A stretch of 64,000 nucleotides of DNA from Camelus bactrianus (taxonomy: Eukaryota; Chordata; Mammalia; Artiodactyla; Camelidae), in assembly GCF_048773025.1 (NCBI RefSeq), contig NC_133539.1, positions 32,871,001-32,935,000 of the forward strand, in the 5' to 3' direction. A program made the translations under genes and the position numbers. Below are positions 37,326 through 51,170 of the stretch, piece by piece. The notes under the pieces were generated by a model. It was not told the origin of the DNA and did no database searches. It saw nothing but the letters and a program-made list of their open reading frames with translations. The first letter of the stretch is position 1. Each line of letters opens with the position of its first letter.

Positions 37326-40300
37326 AAGCAGAACTAGATTTGCTATTATAAAGATGCTGTAGTTAATCACGCTAATTTTTGAGGTTTCGCTGAATATCTT
37401 GGTCTCTGCTTTCAGACCTGGTCATGGAATAGACTTGCCTTTTCTTATTCCACCCCATAGTCACTGAGTAGCTTTATCGGATTATTGTTTAGATTCTAGA
37501 GAATTGCTTATGTTTGTTGAAGCTATTTCAGCCTAGCTGTAAGATGCCAATTGTTAGCTACCAAAGTCATTTTCACTTCCTTGGAAGTCCAGAATGGAAC
37601 TATTATACATATCGGGCATTTTTAGCTGTTCACCATATTTCATTGAGCATTATTAAGCAAACTTCATGGGGGAAGGCAATTGAATTATTTAATTTTTGCA
37701 GAATTTTACATAAAAAATGTTACACTTGATGGCCAATTAAAAACAACAACTCATTCTATGGTGGTTTAATATGTAAATGGCTAGAAGGCAGAGACTAAAT
37801 CTATTTAAATTATTTTTTATAGCATCTAGCGTACCATCATTCAAATATGTGAAGTTAATTAAAACTAACTGATGATAATGCTGAATGTTCCTTTAGGGAT
37901 GCAGAATATTCCCCAGGGGTAGAATGAGGACTGGAAAGTAGAGAGGGACAGTTAATAACAGTTGGCATCAAAATTCAAGCAAACTGAGCAAATTGAGTGT
38001 GGTCTTCATAGACACCTAAGAATAAGGAAAAAAAGTCTCATGGTTGTTTCCAGACGCAGCAGATGGTTTCAGATAAGTTTCACATTTGTATGATGTGAAA
38101 AATTTCATGGATGCTAATGGGGGGAAATAGAAAGAAGAATTATAAAAGGGAAAAGATAGCTAGTCTTGAATGTATGGAATATAAATTTAGGATTTCCACT
38201 TTGTTTTACAATGTTTCTATTATGATTATTCACCAAGACTGGCCCCAGTAGAGGAACATTTAGTTTTTTGGACCCCCAGAGCAGAAGAGACACAATTGTT
38301 TTATGTGGTGACTGACAAGAGCAAGTATATATACCTACAGTAATGGGAAGTTATGACTACACCTGAAATAAAAACCTTGTGTTATTGCAAAAAGGCAAGT
38401 TTGATGAGAAATGACCTAAGGGTTAAACACATAGCACCAAGGAGCATAATGAAAACAAATAGTAGGAGGGGTTGCATTTCTAGAGCTAAATGTTTTAACT
38501 CTGTAACCCTGTGATACACAATTTAGAAGGACTAAGCCAAAAAAAAGTATCGCAGCAACATTCATTTCTTTATAAAATATTAATCTTAAATTTTAATGAC
38601 ACTATGATGGAAGAAAGTTTCTTTAAACTTGAAATGTAAGAAAATGTACACTTTTCACTGTGAACCACAAATGCTTGCAAATTTCAAGTAATAGGTAATA
38701 GCATACTTTGCACCTGAGCAGTGGGAAAAGCCAGTCTTTTTTTTTACAGATGGATATTCTAATTCATCTTCTTATTTTTACACAGATCACGTTGAAAACA
38801 ATAACTTCTGTCTGATTTAATTTTAGAACAGATTGTATGAGTCAAATTTTATTTAGTTCTCAGTAAGAATAGTGTGTCGCCTCTAACAGATAGAACTATG
38901 AACAAAATACAGAAAAGAAGAAAATAACTGAACATTCATTTTCTGTGGTGACATTGACAAAATTACATAAAAATCAGCTGTTATTGAAAATGAAAACACA
39001 AGAGACAGATTAGTAAAATATTTCAGAATAATGAGTATTATGAGAAATCATTTTAGCATTGTGGCACTGAACTGCTAATATGGATAAATAAGAACCCAAA
39101 TTTTAAGTCTGTATGTGTATGTGTGTTGTAAGGTACATTATATATAATCATTGAATCATGAAATCTTAAGCTGTCAGTAATATTTGTTTAGTATTTCTAC
39201 TGTGTGACAGTGCCATGCTTTTCCTATAAAACAAATAATTATTTACACATGCATGTCATCAACTTTTGAAACAATACATGGTTAAATATGTCATAGAAGA
39301 GGACCCAACTAAACAAATTCAGTATAAGCACCATATAAGAAAAAGAAAGTAAATGAAAGAGAGGAGGGAGTGAGTGACTCTAGAAGCTGCCATATTGAAA
39401 TTGTGTGCTTAAATGAGATCAATCAGGTTAATGACTGTAAATAAGAAATGCAATATATACCTTAATAACCAAAAATCTCCTGGACCCATTACTATAATAA
39501 CATAAGGAATTAAACGGTCAATTTACTGTCTTGATCTTTAGCTTCTTGAGGCTTTTATTTCCATTCTAAGTAACATGCAAATAAATAGTGCAATTAATCC
39601 ATTTTCTGCTTAATGCCTTATGTTTAAAAATGTATTTCTAAAGAGATTCCTTTCCTGTTTTGCCCTTTTAAACAGAATTACTTTGTGCTGAGAGGAACTG
39701 AATTCTCAACTGTACATATCTGCTACTTTTCTGGGTCATGTGATATACATGATTAGTTCTCCCTTTGGGTCTACTTATTTCAATAAAATAGATTTAAAAA
39801 ATGAAATTCTGCTTATTGTAGAAGAGAGTCAATACAGATGGGTTTGGAGGCGTCTAATTATTTTGTTTATAACTTCATTTCCACCGTAGACTGACATGGT
39901 ACAGAAATATTTTCAAATATAGGCAGAGATTCTTTATTAAGTGTAGCTTTGGCATTTGTCTTTTTCCATTGATTGAAAAATAATTATTTCCATCTACTTA
40001 GTCCTCCCTACACAAATCTGTACACCTCTTTAGCCCAGGTAAGAGTCTTTTAAGTTGTCCTGTGTTAGTTATGTCAACTATGCTTCCACTACTTTTCCAT
40101 TTGTTATAGAAAGCAGTTGATTAAATGTTTGAGGCTACATAGGTTTGTTGGACAGAAAGGTGAATGTTACAAGTAGCATTTTAAAATAACATGCCGCACA
40201 CATCTGGTGTTCCATGTGTAAAATGCTGATTTTCTAATTACCTTGTCTGTGACAAATTTTCTATGGTCCAGAGGCATAGACTATAAAAGGAACCAGGAAA

Positions 40301-41484
40301 GGTGAAATGAAAACTATCTTTAGGTTAAATTTTAAAAATTAAAATAAACTGTTCTTTTGATACACCAAATGTCACATTTGTGCATGAGGGTGCCTTGGAA
40401 GTATTTTTAATAGAGCCCAAAATATTTCACAAACCTCATGAAATGTGTACATACTAGAATCATGAAATGATCTATTCCGCATAGCAAAAAGATATTTAAC
40501 TTCATTAACAAAAGTAGCCTAATGTACAGCCTCTATTTGAGATGCCAATAGGTTTTTCAACTTTTTCAGGGAAGATACACTTATTTATTACCGTTTATCA
40601 TATTACTCATAGTAATGTATTACCAGCACATTTTTATCATGAGTTAATTCTTTTTTCTTTTATATATGATAGGACTATTTTATTTAGTCCCTGGCAATAT
40701 CAAATTATTAGAAGTAATTGGATCAACAAATATTTTAAGTGATCTAAATGCAAGGATTCAAATGTTACTGTAATGTTTCTATTATTAATAGGTCTAACAT
40801 TTTTTGTGTAATTAAAGTCCAATGAAGAGGAGTGTATGTTTGTGAATAGATTCTAAATGTTTAAAAACAACAGATTCGTTGATTAAAATAACATAATATA
40901 GTCTCAAATGGCTTTTCCTAATCAAACTGATCATAAAATATGTATTTATAAAACTTTTTAGAAATCTTAACATTGTTTTAACCATTCAAATTAACTTCAT
41001 ATAAAGAGAGTCAAAAATAGTCCCCAAATGATGTAATGTATATATAGTAGAGATGTTAGTGTATCTTTTGCAGATAATGTTAGGTTATTTTAATAGAGAA
41101 AAAAATGAATAAGAAAATGAAACAATTTTGGCAAGTAAAACCTAATATAAACATGTTATTACTAGCTAGTATTTTAAAGTTTCCATTTAATAACCAATTC
41201 TATTTTATAAATCTATTTGTAAAAGATACTTAAAAACTGATTTTTTTTCAAAGTGACTGCATTTTTAATGTCCCTCATACTTTCAAGACTGTTCTAGTTC
41301 TGTTTTTCTGAATGAATTATAACACACACACACACACATGAATACAGACACACATTTCTAAGAGAAAAATAGATGATTAGAACACTACTGTAATAGATTG
41401 ATATATAAACTTTATTAGATTAGCTCTTAATATATCAGCAAAGATTGTCTATACTATTTATAATCTCGGTTCAGTAGACTTTTT
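37326..41484. other. Intronic stretch with no recognised content
   Basis: About 4.2 kb of AT-rich DNA with no named repeat that I can support. Short open frames here show no family resemblance. A short CA run lies at 41322-41338. Confidence 0.6.
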
Positions 41485-41632
41485 TTTTAATCAAAATGCT
41501 TTATTTTTTAGAGCAGCTTTCAGTTAACAGAAAAATGAATCAGAAAGTACAGAATTCCCATATACACCATCATCTCACCTCCATCACAATGTCTCCTATT
41601 ATTAACATTTTGCATTTTTGTGGCCCTTTTTT
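41485..41632 (-). mobile_element. L1 3'-UTR fragment
   Basis: TTTATTTTTTAGAGCAGCTTTCAG, GAAAGTACAGAATTCCCATATACACC and CTATTATTAACATTTTGCA match the inverted L1M 3' UTR, with a poly-T start on the + strand. Confidence 0.82.
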
Positions 41633-42744
41633 TTTTTTAACGGCTGATGAGCCAATATTAATAGATTATTATTAACAAAAGTTTATAATTTAGAGTTTGC
41701 TCTTTATGCTGTGTACTTCTTACCAATTTATAATGTCAGGTAGCCATAGACATTTTGTTTTTAGTTCTTTTTAGGTTTTAAGTTTTGGGGTTTTTTTTAA
41801 TGATGTGTAGATGTAATAATAAAGGGGAAGGGATAGCAAAAAACAACTTTATTAGACTCTTTAATAAGAATTTAAATATAGCAAACTTGAATTTCTATTT
41901 AATATTTTCTGGGTTTGATGATATATATTCCCAAAATGGGCAACAACTGCCATGCAAGATCCTGGAATATATCCATATTCTAAGTACTGAGTCCAGACTT
42001 CAAATATATCTTTAATGTGTCCTCTCTTAACTGCTTCTCTTTCTTCCTGCACTTGATAGTTCATAATTTTTTTTGAAGGGAGTAAAAATACCTTTTTTCT
42101 ATCATTGCAAAACATTTCATTTTTAGATTTATAAGCACCAATTACATTTTAAAAAATTATTAATGTCTTTATCATGAATTACCTTCAACATGTTTCTGCT
42201 TATAAATTATAAATTCTTTTGCACAAAGAAGCACCAAAGATGACAGAATATTGTCATATTTTCTTTTTAGCAAAATCATGTTGCAGAATACTGTGTATGA
42301 AGTCTTTCCTTGTTTCCTTATAAATTGTTCACTTACCAATTTTTGAATTTGCTAAAATTCATCGAGATTAAGTGAAGACTTCTGTTTCACCATTTTCACT
42401 AGATTCTTGACTTCTACTATCTTCTCCTTGCATTTATTGTCTGACCTAATAATTTTGAAATACCTTTCTCTGTCAGTGTCCTTCTCTTGCCATTATGAGC
42501 AGAAAATGAAGATTCTAAATTTTCAGCTGAGATCATGAGTACTAAACACCCAACAAACAACCAAATGAAACTATGATGATGGTGTTTTTATTTCTAAACT
42601 TCTCTTCCACAATCATGAAGGAAAATGCATAACCTGAACAACCCTGTAAGTAAATAGGAATCAGGCAGTGGTGATGATTTATATCACCCTTGTGTAATCC
42701 TTCCACATCAGCAACTTACTGTGATGATGGAAATGTTCTATATC
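41633..42744. other. Intronic stretch with no recognised content
   Basis: AT-rich, no gene or named repeat. Confidence 0.6.
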
Positions 42745-42902
42745 TGTCCCAAAATAGTAGCCAATAGCTGGCTAGACGTGGCTGCTCAGCATGTGAAATG
42801 TGGGTCTTGTGACTAAGGAACTGCAGTTAAAATTTTATTTAATTTTAATCAATTTGCATTTAAATAGCCACATGTTGTTACTATATTGGTCAGCAACACT
42901 GT
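42745..42902. mobile_element. MITE-like palindromic DNA-transposon relic
   Basis: AGTAGCCAATAGCTGGCTAG at the left and TAGCCACATGTTGTTACTATATTGG at the right are decayed inverted repeats around an A/T core with TTTTATTTAATTTTAATCAATT. This matches a common mammalian MER-type palindromic element whose name I cannot assign with certainty. Confidence 0.7.
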
Positions 42903-44399
42903 ATAATTTCATCATACTTTCATTGTCATTATGTCATCCCTTTTAACATAGTTGGGGATAATTGATGAGTTAGGAATGAGTTAATAGTGAAGTAATTCAT
43001 AGAATGCCAAAGTAACAAGATTTGTTACCAGAAATATGATACATATCATATCATAATATATCTTACACTGACAAAAATCAAACATATTTGTTGACATTAG
43101 GAAAATAAAAACAATTTTTTTTCCATTATAAAAGCTACAAAAAAATGTTCTCATTGTAAAGGAGAAACTTCATGGAGACCATCTGCTCTAACTATGCAAT
43201 AATTTTTTTCACTTGACTTTTCTCAATTTAAATATATTTCCAAATATGCCACTAAATTTAAGAATTAGTATTACAATTTTTATTGTTATTGTCATGGTGA
43301 TTATGATAATTGATGATGATTTTGGCCTTTCACATATTTACCAAAATTATATCTAAGGGGACATTTTAAAGATTAGATCATGTATGAAATAAAAACAAAT
43401 CTAATAGTTGACTAAATGGCTAACAAACAGGAAATGGAGTATCAACTTCCACACTAAGCTTTATAGTTTTATGCTGTCATTGTATTTGACCTAACCTGTG
43501 CATTGTGTATTAATATTGTATGTTTGTTAAATAAACATCAAACGCTTAAGCTATCCCATGACAGATTTATAAAAGCTAAAACAAGTTGATATAAATGTGT
43601 TTATTCCATTGTTTATTGTTTCTTTTTGTGTCCCCATGAGGAATCCATTTAATGTTGCTTTTGATAAACTTCATTTAAAAAAGCGTCAAAAACGTAAACA
43701 GCTTAAAAATGTTTAAAAACACAGTGAGTTCATATTTTTTGCTTTGTCCTTTAAATGATGATATGGAGCCTTTTTTTTTCAAAACTAGGCTTTCAAAAGT
43801 GTCAAAATGTCTTATCTAGTTTTGAAATTTGACAACTGGCCTTTCTGATGCCTTTTCCTAAGTAATCCATCACAGTGTTGAAACCATCAACTAGTTGAAT
43901 TTGTTCTATCTCCCTCCCAAGCACAACTAACTCTATCAACAATCTTGAATCAAAACTATGCAGTTTGTATCAAATCAGACCATTAGTTTAGGAGAGTTTC
44001 ATTCAATAGATTCCAAAATTTTATTTATTTTATTACTTTAACTGTTACAAATTCCTAAATTATATATTTCTTTATTCCCTAAATATTTTCATTATTCTAA
44101 TAACAGGAATAAAATATTGGAGAAACAATTATATTAAGCTAAAATGTAAGTAAAGATAACAAATGAGATACAGAGAAAATGTGCTTAGAGTAATGTACTA
44201 TGGAGCCCCCAATGATAGAAATTTATGAATTCAAATATAAACAAAAATATCAATGCATTTATTATGTGTATTTTTCCTGCCATCTTTTTCTTTTCCATAA
44301 GATCTTCCTTGTGACTTTACTTTATCATAGAGACATAATTTACTTTAAATTGCTTCCTGATCTGATCAGTTTTACATATTGTCAAGTATCTCCTAAAGC
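42903..44399. other. Intronic stretch with no recognised content
   Basis: AT-rich, no gene or named repeat. Confidence 0.6.
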
Positions 44400-44720
44400 C
44401 TGCTTTCTGATCCTTACACTAACTTGATCACAAACTTAAGATGACTTCTTACTGCCTCTAGCAAAATGTCCACATTCTTTGGCCTGAAATTCAAGGCTTT
44501 GAAAATATAATCGCCTATAATGCTGCTCTCAGCACCCATTTTTAGGTAATGCACCCTACACTTGGAAGTATTTCTAGATGCCTCATATAGTCCACACTCT
44601 TCTCTACATCAACCTTTTGTTCAGCTCTTTGCCTCAAGTTCCTTTCTTTTATCCCTCTAGAAAATTCTGCCAGTCTAAATACTATGTATTGTTTGAATTG
44701 TTTTAAGTGCGACTTGTTTA
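44400..44720 (-). mobile_element. L2 LINE fragment
   Basis: The + strand resembles inverted L2: CTTACTGCCTCTAGCAAAATGTCC, ATTCTTTGGCCTGAAATTCAAGGC, CTTCTCTACATCAACC and TTTGCCTCAAGTTCC. Old and heavily mutated. Confidence 0.6.
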
Positions 44721-45464
44721 GGTAACTTTCTTGGTTTCTGACAAATATGTGTAATCTCTTCTTCCAGAACTCCCATGATGTTTCACCAGAATGCTGTGTT
44801 GCTTTCAGTTGTGAACTTTGCATTATTTTGAACTATGCATGATTTATCTTCCTTATTGGGACTAAATTACTGTGGATATGTAGCACTTGAATAGTAGTAG
44901 TAATGTGTCTTGTACTTATTATAAATATGTATTATTTGTACATATTTGTCAAGCAAATAAATGATGGCCACAAGAGTAAGTTTTCACTAGAATTATAAGA
45001 AGTTGTCAGACAGTTGAAAGAAAAGTACCTGATAGTTTTGAGCATTATGAAAAGAATGTTGTGAGTTAAAAGGAAAGTAAAAGTTTGAGTTTTACTGGAA
45101 AATTACAAATAGGAAAAATAAATTAGACATCTTAGAAGAAGTCAGTCTTACACAGAGAGAATGAATAGCAGGTAGTGCTGCAGCTGAAACGGTTCTGGTT
45201 AATTCTGTGTATATCAACCCACTACTCCCAATAAAAAGTGATAGACCTTGAGGTAGAGATCGAGCTTGATTTGCAGCTTTTTATTTCAGGAAAGTATCCT
45301 AATGGCCTGAGCCAGAGTATTCAGCATTTCCTTCATTTCAGATATCCAAGCATCACATATAAATGCACTCAGTTTCACAGTTCTCTAGTACTTCCCAATT
45401 CCAGTAACAAGGAAGAGATATATAGATAATGAAGTGAGTCAATATAAATATCTTAGAGGAGGAC
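44721..45464. other. Intronic stretch with no recognised content
   Basis: AT-rich, no gene or named repeat. Confidence 0.6.
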
Positions 45465-45668
45465 ACCATTAATATTTTGGGTCCACATAATTCTTTGTTG
45501 TGGAGGGACTGTCTTGTGCATTGTAGGATGTTTATCTAATGGGTAGAAGCTACCCATTAGATAGTATCCCCTCTCCTTATCTCCTGCACTGTAATAGCCA
45601 AAAATGTCTCCAGAAATTGTCAAATGGCCTCGGGGGGACAAAATTATTGCTAATGGAGAACCATTAAC
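45465..45668 (-). mobile_element. MER20 hAT-Charlie transposon with an unusual internal hairpin
   Basis: Matches inverted MER20 as I recall it: TTTGGGTCCACATAATTCTTTG, GGGACTGTCTTGTGCATTGTAGGATGTTTA, CCAAAAATGTCTCCAGAAATTG, GGGGGACAAAATTATTGC and the end GGAGAACCATT. Near full length. Where the consensus has about 15 bases of GC-rich sequence after GGATGTTTA, this copy has the exact reverse complement of the sequence that follows, making a perfect hairpin at 45534-45562. Confidence 0.9.
45534..45562. repeat. Perfect 13-bp inverted repeat (hairpin, 3-base loop)
   Basis: Left arm ATCTAATGGGTAG (45534-45546), loop AAG, right arm CTACCCATTAGAT (45550-45562). The right arm matches MER20 consensus; the left arm does not. 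Confidence 0.97.
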
Positions 45669-45974
45669 TATTCCAGAGTAAACTCTAAAGTGGCTTCACA
45701 GAAGTGAATTGTTGCATAATTTTCTGTGTATTAATGAAATTACCAAGAGATTTTTATAAGGGTGCTAAATAAAGTATTTTGTTCGAAAACCATGTAATAT
45801 AGTTGCCATTAAGGCAAAGAATCACAACTCCTTCACCTGCAAAATACTTAAAAGTTGCTAAATTCCCCTTGACAGAAATTTGCTGTGGGGATATTTCAAT
45901 GTTATTCATGAAGAAGAAGAATATGTAAATAAGAAAGATACATTGTAATATATAAGGTAATATACAAATTTATA

Positions 45975-46290
45975 TTTCCCCAGTTTTATTCATATGTAAT
46001 TGATATATAACATTGTAATAGTTTAAGGTATACAACATAACTATTCAACCTATGTATATATAGCTGAATGATTACCATAATGTTCAATTAATATCCATCA
46101 CTGCACATAATTACAGATTTTTTCCTTGCAAGAAGAACTTTTAAGATCTACTCTCCAAACAACTTTTAAATATACACTACAGTATTGTTAACTATAGTCA
46201 CTGTGTTGTACATTACATCCCCAGAACTTACTAATCTTGTCACTGGAAGTTTGTACCTGTTAATCACCTTCACTCAAAGAGTATTTTCAT
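45975..46290 (-). mobile_element. L1 3'-UTR fragment (L1M type)
   Basis: TGTAATTGATATATAACATTG, TAGTTTAAGGTATACAACATAA, TTAATATCCATCACTGCACATA, TTAAGATCTACTCTCC and CACTGTGTTGTACATTACATCCCC match the inverted 3' UTR of intermediate-age L1M elements. Confidence 0.9.
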
Positions 46291-46614
46291 CTGTCAAAGA
46301 AAAAAAGACATGAGAGAGAGATGTGAGAGAGTTTTTAAAAAAGTTAGAGAGACAGAGACAGAAAGGTTATGCATAGAACTCAGTAACATTGTCAGATATG
46401 TTTTACAACTTGCAGATCATGTAGAGACAAAGCAAGTCTGGGGCCCTGTTCCAATTCAACCAGATGGAGGAAGAGTTGATTCTGAATACCAATAGAGCAC
46501 GTATTACCATAAGCATCAATCCCTCTTGTACTCAAAAGAGAACAGAAAACACAGACTTGCTGAGGTGTGGTAGATCAGGAGAGATTCACACTGTCGAGGT
46601 TGATGTATGATTGT

Positions 46615-46765
46615 GTAACGGGAGTGAGTCATTTCTCTGAGCCTTAGTTTCCTATTCTGCACAGAAAGTTAACAACAGAACCTACCTTGTATGCGATATG
46701 AGACTTCAATCAGCCTATGCATGTAGGGCATTTCCAACAATTATTTACCAAGTATTTGATCAATG
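46615..46765 (-). mobile_element. MIR SINE, reverse orientation
   Basis: CTGAGCCTTAGTTTCCTATTCTGCA and AACAGAACCTACCTTG correspond to inverted MIR 'CTCAGTTTCCTCATCTGTAAAATGGG...ACCTACCTCAT'. Confidence 0.75.
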
Positions 46766-48039
46766 TTTAGGATAACTGGAAGATAACTGTGACAAATAAA
46801 TTTGACTTTATAACACACTAGTGGTCCTGATTATGGGAAAGAAATTACCAAAAAACATTACTCATTCATTTATTCAACAAATATTTAAATAAAGTCTAGG
46901 AGTTATTCTAAGACTGAGGATAAACCAGTGAACAAAATAGAAATAATCTCTTCTGTAATGAGCTTACTTTCCTAAAAATATGCTAAGTCCTCAGTAGCAC
47001 CATTTATGAAAACTAATACTTGAGCTTTAGGTGTTACAGTATGAAAGTTAAAATGTACAATGCTATAATGTTACAGTGTTACAATTACAGTGAAACAATG
47101 GCTAGAAATGGGTAATAGTACTGTGCCGTGTATATTTTGGGAACTATATAAATGTTTGTTAAATGAATCATTTGGGAGTCCTCATAGGAAATAACTTTTC
47201 TGGACAAGTAAAATCATAAAACTATCAAGATAACACTTCCCTTTTACTGAAAGATCCATATAATTCCATGGGCAATGCAAATTACTGATACTTTAAGTTA
47301 AAACCATCTTTGTTTACTGAATATATTATACAACATGAAATGATACAGTAAACTAATATTGGATGTTAGTTTATGATAGTTTCTCTTATTTAGCAATTTG
47401 GCCATCATACATAATAGGCTCGATATTACTTATATATAACCTGTTGCATTTCTTCGAGTACAGAGCAAGTGAGTTTTTTAATTGGTAAAATACTTGATTT
47501 AAAACTTCCTTTTATTCACCTACCTGCAAAGCCCTTAGTGATAAATAAGTGTTGTTGAACTACTGATACTAAATACTTTAAGAGCTGGGCTTTCAGTTTG
47601 TCTATTAGGTAGTCTAATAGTAGTTTCCTCACAGATCTTTGCTCTTTTCTAAAGTCTTTGTTAAAGATATAGAAAGTCAATTCCACTGGATCAGTATCTT
47701 TACTTTGATTCAAATCCTTAGTCATTTAAATAGAACAGGAGGTGTATTTACTTCCCAAGTTCATAAAGCTTTAAAAATTTGAACAATTATTTTAAAAAAA
47801 CAACATTTTACCCGTATCTATCTCTTTATAGTAATTGTATTTTTTTAAGTAAATGAGTCCTAGAATTTGTCAGATAAGTAAAAGAAATAATACTTAAGAA
47901 GGTATGTTTTCTTTTCATATTTTATTAATTTTAAAGATGGATTCTGGAGAATAATATTTTTCCTACAAAAAACGTAGAGGAAAATTTTTTTTGCTTTTTT
48001 ATTAGTAAGTACTAAAAAATTATTTAATTTATTTAATTT
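46766..48039. other. Intronic stretch with faint old repeat
   Basis: About 46862-46978 starts CTCATTCATTTATTCAACAAATATTT and contains GATAAACCAGTGAACAAAATAG, the same MIR/L2-type motif as at 36840. The rest shows nothing recognisable. Confidence 0.55.
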
Positions 48040-48145
48040 TTATTTTTTAATAAATGTTACGCATTTTAAAGGTTGCTTTTCCATTTACAGTTGTTACAGA
48101 ATATTGGCTATACTCCCCAAGTTGTACAATACATCCTTGAAAAAT
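48040..48145 (-). mobile_element. L1 3'-UTR fragment (artiodactyl type)
   Basis: GGTTGCTTTTCCATTTACAGTTG, CAGAATATTGGCTATACTCCCC and GTTGTACAATACATCCTTG match an artiodactyl L1 3' UTR, preceded by a T/A-rich tail. Short and truncated. Confidence 0.7.
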
Positions 48146-50489
48146 TATTTGTGAATGAATGACCATGTTCCTATTTTTTATATGCTTCTGCAAAACTTCT
48201 TCATTTGCTTTCATTTTGAGAGAAATAGCAAGCAACTCATTCATTGATTCATCCAACATTTAAGGAACAATTATATCAAGCATTTTACTAGGATTTGACA
48301 ACATAAAATCAAATAGGTTAAGATCTTGGATTCTAAATGCTCAAAATGTGGTTAATGAAACAGCCATGTTAAAAAAATTACATTTTATTAAGTGCAGCAT
48401 TTTATAATAACAGTATATATCCTATATCATGAAATCATTTAAACCTAATCATTTACTTCTTCCTGTCATTCATGTGTGTATATATTAACAAATTGTATAT
48501 TATAAATGTTACATATCATGTAATATTGTATTATATACATAAATTTATGATCAATAAATAGGGTGTTAGAGTTGAATTATTTGAAAACAGTTTAAAACAA
48601 ATATGAAAATTATTAGTTTGCAAAAATAAAAATCTGAGTTTAACTTATAGGATAAAGCAAATCGAAATTAATTGTGGTAATGCTAATGCATTTTCACTAA
48701 CCTACCTTTTTTTTACTGTTATTAATTGGTACAATACAATATATTATATGAGTAATTTTAAAGCAGAATATCATGCACATCCACAAAGTACTGAAGAAAA
48801 AGTGTCATTCTGTTTTGTGAAGAACTGGAGCAGGATGAAACGCAACTCATATCGCACCTAGACTAGAAAATAGAGAGATTATTTCCAAAGCAAGCATGGA
48901 ATTACTATATAAGTAACCTCTGGTCAGAAAAATATTTCCAATCCTTTTGAAATAAAAAACTACAACCAAGAAGAAAATCTACACATAACTTAAATATAGA
49001 CAGGAGCAAAAGAAAAAAGATAAACCAGAAAACTATTTCTATAATTCTTAATAGGTAACTTGGCAAAGGCATGCATTGAAAGATTTATATTATGCAATAT
49101 TTACATTCTGATTCCTATTCATATCTGGGTTAGTGAAAAGATTAATAGCATAATAAATGCATAAATGTAAAGGTTATTTTAGAAAACTATTATCCTACCA
49201 TCTACTCTCCATTGCATCACTTCTGAAAAATTCCCTGCTTATTCTGATATACATATCAGAATTATATATATATATATATATGAAATATAGAAAAATATGT
49301 TTACATGGGGCTTTCAATTAAAATAAATCTTTTGAAGAAATTCTGAAAATTGAAGATTCTTTAAATTAATTCAGTTTTTGAGATGACAGTTTTTATTTTG
49401 CCTTGTTTTTGACTCACTGAGATATCTGAGTAAGAATAGGAGTTCCCCACTAATTTAAAGGTGTTATTTCTAGAATGTTATGGCCAATTCACTAACAGTG
49501 CTTGATTAACTTCCTTATGGATATAATAATGTGACTAACGAAAATATCATAGGAATAGTAATGATAGAGATCTTTATCATTAAGTTAAAAACCTGTTAAA
49601 GCCCAAAGTATTTCCTGTTATTAAAAAAAATTCTTTGAGAAAGAGTCACACTTGGGATCATAATCACATATCTGTAGTATGTGATACAGAAAAAATGGAA
49701 TTTTGTGTATATTGCTAACATGGCATGTTTAAAGAGTAATGCTGACCTTTCATGAAACTGTAAACTAGAATTTTGGCTAATTATTTAAATAAATCTCTTC
49801 ACAATTGAATGCTTCCCCTTTCAGAAACATGTAAGGAGAGAAAAGTAGTTTATTTATCTAGTATATGAATTAAAAAAAAAAAACTGCCATTTATATAATC
49901 ATGGAAGGTTGTTTTCTAATGTTATCTCATGCAGAAAATTTATACCAGAGAGAGAGTCATCAATGGCCATTAACTTAAACTAAATATGTGCTAAAAGTAA
50001 AGACTAATCAAAGATTTGTGACATGAATATTTAAGATTAATTTTCCATACACATGCAGGCCCCAACAAAATTTCAAGTAAGCATTTTTGAATATTTTAAA
50101 ATTAGTGTATAGAATGATAAATTAAAAATTTAGTGCAATTATTTATTTAATAATTTATTCATTAAGTACAGATTTTATATAAAGCACTATGTGAGACACT
50201 GAGGATACAACAATGACTTTTTAAAAATTATACAAGAATGAAAAAGAGAACATATGGCAGAGGTATCTGACCAAATGTGAGGGTAGTGAATGATTGTCCT
50301 CAGCACATCATAAGAGTTAAGATTTAAAAGTTAAAAAAGAGAAGGACCCCCCCCCCAAAAAAATGGAGCAGTTCAGGTAATTTGTACAAATGCAAGATGA
50401 AAAATATTCATTAAAGTACCTGAAAGAAAGTATAATTATCTGGAATTCAGTGAAGGAACTGAGTATTAGAAAGCAGGAGAATAAATATG
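48146..50489. other. Intronic stretch with no recognised content
   Basis: Very AT-rich. A pure TA run lies at 49263-49281. About 50140-50215 has the faint MIR/L2-type motif again. No gene seen. Confidence 0.6.
49263..49281. repeat. (TA)n run
   Basis: Pure alternating TA of about 19 bases. Confidence 0.95.
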
Positions 50490-51170
50490 TGAGGTGATCA
50501 CAGAGAACTTAAAGACTGTGCTGATGATTTTGCTTTTAATCCTAAGAGCAATGATTTACCATATAAAGTTTTAACTAGAATATTGGTGTCATCAGATTTA
50601 TGTTTGAGAAGACGGTTTTGTTTCATTCTAGAAGAAAGATGTAGAGATGTAAAAAGTTGACACGTGGGAGGCCATTTGCTATTGTGGTAAACTAGATAAA
50701 AGAAGTGGTTGTGGAGTTGTGATAAATGAGTAGATTTCACAGTTGTTTAGAAGATAGGTCAACCAGACTTGGCAATTTTGATTGGTTATAGGAAAGAGAA
50801 GAGAACAGGAGGTATCTGGTGTAAGTAACTGGACGAAGGCTGGTGGTGTCTGTAGAACTGAAATTGCTGGAAAAACAACATGTTAGGAAAGGGCTGGAGA
50901 CTTTGAGTTTATTTTGGACGTATGAATGTGCCATGTCTTTTCAACATCCAAGTGGGCATGTCAGATAGGTGCTGCATATACGTAAGTGTAGCTTCTGGTA
51001 AAGAACTGCTCTAATATATAAATGTGGAAGTCATTAATGAGTAGATAGAAACTGAAGAGATGGGAGTGGCTGAAAGGACCTAGAGAGAATTATGTGAGAA
51101 CAGATTGTTGATAATCTCAATATTTAAAGGTTAAGTACAAGAAGATAGCCCAAGAGAATATGAGAAAGAG
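50490..51170 (+). repeat. Unnamed old dispersed mammalian repeat
   Basis: TTTTAATCCTAAGAGCAATG, the CATCAGATTTATG region, TCAACATCCAAGTGGGCATGTCAGATAGG and GGAAGTCATTAATGAGTAGATAG follow the order of a common mammalian dispersed repeat. I recognise it by pattern (consensus 'GACATCCAAGTGGAGATGTC...GGGAGTCATCAGCATAGAG') but cannot name it reliably. Confidence 0.5.

Noticed and set aside
44542-44823. 93-codon minus-strand frame that looks protein-like
   Set aside because: It overlaps the L2 fragment and shows no domain I recognise; a decayed repeat by position.
36840-50220. Recurrent 'TTCAACAAATATTT...' motifs as a novel repeat family
   Set aside because: They match a very common mammal-wide MIR/L2-type motif; nothing new.
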